DNA of 13,048 bases from Thalassiosira profunda (Eukaryota > Bacillariophyta > Thalassiosirophyceae > Thalassiosirales > Thalassiosiraceae): the NCBI GenBank assembly GCA_036939355.1, contig JALLAP010004381.1:1-13048 (forward strand), given 5' to 3'. The translations under genes and the position numbers were made by a program. Position 1 is the stretch's first letter. Each line of letters opens with the position of its first letter. The notes beneath the pieces were generated by a model, which was not told the origin of the DNA, ran no database searches, and saw nothing but the letters and a program-made list of their open reading frames with translations. Shown one piece after another: positions 10,001 through 13,048 of the stretch.

Positions 10001-10297
10001 CGGCGGGGGCCGGGGCGCGTTCTGCAGCGATTTGGGGAGGGGTATGGGTGATGCGGGGCCGTCGCGCGGGGGGGCCTTGCCGCGCGGCTGCTTGGTCGGC
10101 GAGGGGTGGGGCTTGGCGGCGGCGGCGGTGGTGGTGGCGGAGAGGGAGGCGGCCAATTCCTCCGCCAGCCGGGCGGCCGCGCGCTCCGACTCGTCCGCCA
10201 GGGCCAGGAGGGCGAGGCGGGGGGATTCCCATCCCAACGAGTCCACGAGGTCGGCGGGGATGCCGCCGCTGTTGCTGCTGCTCACGGCGGCGGCCAT
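7087..10297 (-). CDS. COG4: Conserved oligomeric Golgi complex subunit 4, with a frameshift
   Basis: Minus-strand exons are 10297-8376, 8274-7514 and 7407-7087 (introns of 101 and 106 bp, both with GTGCGT donors), ending in TAG. COG4 belongs to lobe A of the COG tether, which captures vesicles in retrograde transport within the Golgi. Matches to family blocks, in order: an N-terminal helical region (LESRRRALDLEAGDVARAL); LLGMLSMAELGVKLYLQY; EAEKRAVDILRDHM; VDAALEEWALIMQHTESYERF; EVAAEIGGCYSSLERCLLL; FNDLAVAAEYTRRLEGHL; and the C-terminal SKFTPLGAIRL...FAKDR...LLGLRVDF, which joins exactly across intron 2. About 1000 residues against 785 in human; the excess is Pro/His-rich sequence near residues 65-140 and an RRRRR/poly-Asp insert (the GTC run at 8728-8744). 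From the ATG, frame 1 runs to about 9040; family similarity then continues one base out of phase. The C6 run at 9042-9047 is a likely site of an extra base. The start at 10297 has a CCACC ATG G context. Confidence 0.85.
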
Positions 10298-10711
10298 GGT
10301 GGTGCACGTGTCGCGTGTGTCGGTGCTGGTGAATCTTCTTTTCTTTTTGCACGGCTGTTTTTGGGCAGCGCCAAAATCTGGGGATAAAAGCCAGCTGGTC
10401 CCCCCTCGTCGTGGGCGTCGACTCTGTGGGACGAGAGGGGCGGGCGCCGTCAGGCGGGAGGGTGTGTAGGGCAGGCGAAGCCGTCGGTAGGCGGCGGCGG
10501 AGGACAAGTGGCGAGGAGTCAAAAGATTTCAGAACAACTGCGATGCGTTATCGTAGTTACTCCGTAGAAATTAGCCTCAGACCAACAGAACCAACCCCAA
10601 CTCCTCCCCGCCGCCCGGCCCCATCGATGGCGGCCAACGACGAGAGCGAGACTAAGGACGACGGCCGACAGCGCCTCGGGCGGCGGAGGGAGTGCCAAAC
10701 GACGGAGGAGG
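10298..10711. promoter_or_regulatory. Divergent region between COG4 and the F-box-like gene
   Basis: This stretch holds the upstream regions of two divergent genes. GATAAAAG at 10383-10390 is a weak TATA-like sequence on the plus strand. An ATG at 10627 opens with MAANDESETKDDG and may be the original start of the F-box-like gene, one frame off from 10712. No other motif stands out. Confidence 0.3.
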
Positions 10712-11446
10712 ATGGCTCCTGCCATCGCAGCCAATGCGCCAGCTGGCGGTGCACCATTTTCGGGGGAGAGCGCCATCGCCGCAATTCCCCCTCATCTGCT
10801 GGGCGAGGTGGCTTCGTACCTCGCCAAGCCGTCGCGGGCATTGTTTGCGGCTGCGGTGACGGCGCCATCCTCGTCGCTGCTCTGGAAGCGCGCGGAGCGG
10901 CAGTCATCGCTGGAGGCGATTGCAATTCTGGGGGATGATTGGGAGGAGCTCGACCTTGCAATAATCGAGGGAAGCCTCGTGGCGAAATTATCCGATGATG
11001 ATGTACACGCAACGCTGATTTGCATTGATGGCAAACGCAATCTCCGGAAGCTGAACCTCGCTGCGGGCATAAACATTGTCGGCCATGGACTCGAGGCGCT
11101 GCGAGGCTCTGCGGTTCTGGAAAAGATTGATTTGTACGATGGTTTGCTGCTGTTGGAGGAGGTAGTTGATCCCATCCTTCGGAGCATCATAGATTGTCTT
11201 CGGGAGAGGGAAGAGAGCAGGGAAAAGTTACAATACCTTAGGAAGCAATACCTCGGTCCAAACAGCTCCAGCCAAGCCACAGCGATGTTCGTCATCATTG
11301 AACCAAACAAAGTATGGCAAGCCCGTGATAAGATGAGGGGGCGATCGCATAAAATTTGGCAGCATTGGGGGAACGGAAAGATTGTGTGGCAAGCAAATGT
11401 CCATTGTCCTGACCGCTGCTGCAACAGTTCTCTTCGTGATTCTTAG
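10712..11446 (+). CDS. F-box/LRR-like protein of a diatom-type multigene family, probably degraded
   Basis: The reading frame is 244 residues and intron-free. Residues 20-60 resemble an F-box (AIPPHLLGEVASYLAKPSRALF, then a Trp at 58). Residues 93-141 resemble two leucine-rich repeats (LSDDDVHATLICID, LRKLNLAAGINIVGHGLEAL, VLEKIDL). F-box proteins recruit substrates to SCF ubiquitin ligases; that role is inferred. I recall this pattern from expanded centric-diatom families. After about residue 170 the sequence loses LRR spacing, becomes K/Q/W/C-rich and stops early at TAG, which suggests 3' truncation. In the same frame, SASGGGGSAKRRRR is encoded directly upstream of Met1 without a start codon. 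A separate ATG at 10627 lies one base out of phase, so the true N-terminus may have been broken by an indel at 10640-10711. Base composition turns from GC-rich to AT-richer near 10920. Confidence 0.5.
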   Translation: MAPAIAANAPAGGAPFSGESAIAAIPPHLLGEVASYLAKPSRALFAAAVTAPSSSLLWKRAERQSSLEAIAILGDDWEELDLAIIEGSLVAKLSDDDVHATLICIDGKRNLRKLNLAAGINIVGHGLEALRGSAVLEKIDLYDGLLLLEEVVDPILRSIIDCLREREESREKLQYLRKQYLGPNSSSQATAMFVIIEPNKVWQARDKMRGRSHKIWQHWGNGKIVWQANVHCPDRCCNSSLRDS

Positions 11447-11701
11447 GGGTTGACGTTATTACAAATATCAGTACCAATAGATAGTAAGAACAAAAAAGAC
11501 AGGAAGTGCAGCACTTCTGCCACCGATGCACTCAATACAGTTCCCAATGAACAGAATGAGAGAGGGGGTGTCATGTTAACGGCACAGGGGGCATAGATAG
11601 CTCCGCCACAAAAAGTACCATCTGCAGAAATATTGCTTGCCAATATTTGATGCCCCCGTCCCTGCCTAGTTCGTCTCCACTCCCTCCCTACCTAATCATG
11701 A
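11447..11701. other. AT-richer stretch without a recognisable gene
   Basis: I see nothing supportable here. A minus-strand frame (11443-11643) encodes one hydrophobic segment but has no ATG start, no homology that I can recognise and no splice partner. Confidence 0.4.
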
Positions 11702-12362
11702 CTAGCACCAGTTACTTTTAGGCAAGTGATGTGTAGGGACGTCGCTCCGCGTTGGGAGTTGCAAATTATCCTCTGACACTCCTCCGAAAAAAACCCTCAC
11801 TCCAACTTGGCCGGCCGAGGCAGCGACAGCGGTGGGAATCTCCTCTATTATTCCAATAGTGGTAGAGGTTGCCGCAGCAAGATAAAGCTGTCGATTAGCT
11901 TTGTCTCCCCTAAAAGTACGTAGCAATCAGTGGGGAGGAGGATACGGTGAGCGGAAATGAGGTTGTTGAAATCAATCTGACCAACGAAGGAGCTGATGAG
12001 GGTGCTCTCTAGAGGCATGGAAATGACACACGCCAGCACTTTGGCGCAGAAGTAGAGAGCCACAGCTGTCCGTACGAGAGCCCGATGCCTTACCTCTCTC
12101 CCCACTGTCTTGCCCTGCAACCCTCTCTCAATGTCAACACGGTCGTGACGTTCCCACTAGCCGATACCCACCCATGCACCAACATACCGAACGCGTCATG
12201 CGGCACGAGTGAGGAGGCCCCCATAGAGGTACCAAAGGGCAGAAATAATGTGGTTATGCTCGTGGCGAGTGCAAATGAAGGGATGTGGAAGAAGGGTGGA
12301 GAGGATAGGGGCGGGGGGATTGTGGAGTCATTCCGTGCCATACCGGCGCCAAAGACGAACAT
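11702..12362 (-). pseudogene. Relic of a MATE-family multidrug/toxin extrusion transporter, C-terminal half
   Basis: Three minus-strand fragments in successive frames line up, in order, with the second half of eukaryotic MATE transporters. Fragment 1 (12275-12210) reads FALATSITTLFLPFGTSMGASS, like the helix-8 block with P-x-G-x-S-x-x-A-S. It is followed out of frame by bases that could be a damaged RVGNxLGAG. Fragment 2 (12069-11932) reads TAVALYFC...SSFVGQIDFNNLI...ILLP, like the helix plus F(T/V)xDxxVxxLxxxxLP block. Fragment 3 (11911-11759) reads FRGDKANRQ...IGIIEEIPTAVAASAGQVGVR, like LRGxGxQ...Y(Y)xxGLPxGxxxxxxxGVxG. MATE proteins are membrane antiporters that export organic cations or drugs in exchange for protons or sodium. 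Two frame changes, no splice-like joins and no N-terminal half argue for a dead copy. The call rests on motif order and remembered family patterns, with no search behind it. Confidence 0.55.
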
Positions 12363-12696
12363 GAAGCTGTGGGCGAAGGATCGCCCGGGCGGACCGAGTT
12401 TGGACTTTTAGGCCAGGTGTGATGGTGTGGTGTAAGTCACATATTGCAACAACTCTTGCAATGCCCAGCAGCATCCAGCATCCGAGATGAGTCATCGCAA
12501 TTTTCTGGTGCGCTGCTTCCCATTTTACGCAACTAAGAACAAATCTAGATAGAATAGATTCGCTCGGATTGTGGCACCTAACTTAACAGCCTCTCAATCA
12601 CCACCATTTCTGAACACTCATAGATTACTCCTGGCCTGTTTTGTACTCATAGCTCGTTTAAGTTTCAGTTGCGTTGTCTAAATCATTTGGCACACA
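12363..12696. other. Subtelomeric DNA without a recognisable gene
   Basis: This is an AT-richer stretch with frequent stops in all frames. The N-terminal half of the MATE relic was looked for on the minus strand and not found. No repeats or RNA genes were recognised. Confidence 0.4.
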
Positions 12697-12715
12697 TAGG
12701 TCGCAAAACGACCTA
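12697..12715. repeat. 7-bp perfect inverted repeat at the inner edge of the subtelomeric repeats
   Basis: TAGGTCG (12697-12703), then CAAAA, then CGACCTA (12709-12715) can form a small hairpin. It lies just inside the point where telomere-like repeats begin. It may be chance; no function is known. Confidence 0.5.
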
Positions 12716-12750
12716 GCGCCTGGGGCTGAAGGGACTGTAGTTGCGAATTG

Positions 12751-12828
12751 GGGTTAGGGTGGGTTGCTGTGCAACCAAAAATGGGCGTTGGGTTAGGGTG
12801 GGTTGCAGTGCAACCGAAAATGGGCTCT
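12751..12828. repeat. 39-bp telomere-associated tandem repeat, two copies
   Basis: Copies at 12751-12789 and 12790-12828 each begin GGGTTAGGGTGGGTTGC, then GTGCAACC, then AAAATGGGC. They differ at two internal bases and in the last three. Each holds one telomeric unit (TTAGGG) and a GGTTGC-3-GCAACC hairpin (12762-12776 and 12801-12815). Confidence 0.8.
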
Positions 12829-12839
12829 GCTTTTGTTGC

Positions 12840-12936
12840 GGTTGGGTTGCAGTCGGTCGCAGTGCGTACCGAGGGTTGAAAACAGGCAAGGTTAGGGTTA
12901 GGATTAGGGTTATGGTTGGGTTGCAGTCGGTCGCAG
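12840..12936. repeat. 23-bp direct repeat 74 bp apart, flanking degenerate telomere repeats
   Basis: GGTTGGGTTGCAGTCGGTCGCAG occurs exactly at 12840-12862 and again at 12914-12936. The core GGTTGCAGT is shared with the 39-bp unit nearby. Between the copies lies an interstitial telomeric stretch at 12890-12913, with TTAGGG units and the variants TTAGGA and TTATGG. Confidence 0.75.
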
Positions 12937-12993
12937 CGCAGGCGGCGCGTGAGATTTGTCTTTGTCTTTTTCTCTTTGTTCTCACTTGAAGGA

Positions 12994-13048
12994 TAGGGTT
13001 AGGGTTAGGGTTAGGGTTAGGGTTAGGGTTAGGGTTAGGGTTAGGGTT
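12994..13048 (+). repeat. Telomere, (TTAGGG)n
   Basis: About nine uninterrupted TTAGGG units run to the last base, with the G-rich strand pointing 3' outwards as expected at a right chromosome end. The unit is the common eukaryotic type, also used by stramenopiles. The true array is cut off by the end of the sequence. Confidence 0.97.

Noticed and set aside
11443..11643. Small membrane protein on the minus strand
   Set aside because: There is one hydrophobic stretch only, no ATG start, no family and no transcript evidence.
12085..12411. Plus-strand ORF of 108 codons
   Set aside because: It is antisense to the MATE-like fragments, has no recognisable domain and no supporting context.
12751..12936. 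CRISPR-like repeat array
   Set aside because: This is a eukaryotic chromosome end; two tandem units without uniform spacers, containing TTAGGG, are telomere-associated repeats.

Overview
The window is the end of a eukaryotic nuclear chromosome. The last 55 bases are a perfect run of the TTAGGG telomere repeat in right-end orientation. Seven short GT-AG introns can be placed; six are 69-106 bp and one is 258 bp. The genes are very GC-rich. Two things point to a photosynthetic stramenopile, most likely a diatom: a DEAD-box helicase starts with a signal peptide ending in the AAAA|FAP motif used for import into red-lineage secondary plastids, and the gene next to the telomere resembles the large F-box/LRR families I associate with centric diatoms. 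The species assignment is inference.

Layout. Positions 1-1390 (minus) hold the first three exons of a type II membrane sulfotransferase-like protein that runs off the left edge. It is divergent, across about 196 bp, from 1587-3836 (plus), a two-exon plastid-targeted DEAD-box RNA helicase with one in-frame TAG inside motif VI. Positions 4117-6972 (plus) hold a three-exon PIRH2/RCHY1-type ubiquitin ligase (CHY, CTCHY, RING-H2, zinc ribbon) with a disordered N-terminal extension of about 550 residues studded with RRxS sites. It converges, 114 bp apart, on 7087-10297 (minus), COG4 of the Golgi tethering complex, in three exons with one frameshift. Positions 10712-11446 (plus) hold a short F-box/LRR-like gene, perhaps also frameshifted at its start. 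From about 11450 the DNA is more AT-rich and gene-poor. It holds a decayed C-terminal half of a MATE-family efflux transporter (minus, about 11759-12275), then telomere-associated repeats built from TTAGGG-like and GGTTGC-type units, then the telomere.

The genes do not form an operon or an evident shared pathway. Sulfotransferase and COG4 both act at the Golgi, but the link looks incidental. I see no CRISPR array, tRNA, rRNA or intact mobile element. The points most worth a second look are the phosphosite-rich ubiquitin ligase, the recurring single-lesion damage (one certain nonsense codon, one clear frameshift, one suspected frameshift), the MATE relic, the hairpin-bearing intron and the subtelomeric repeat architecture. 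I found no convincing evidence of a wholly new biological system.
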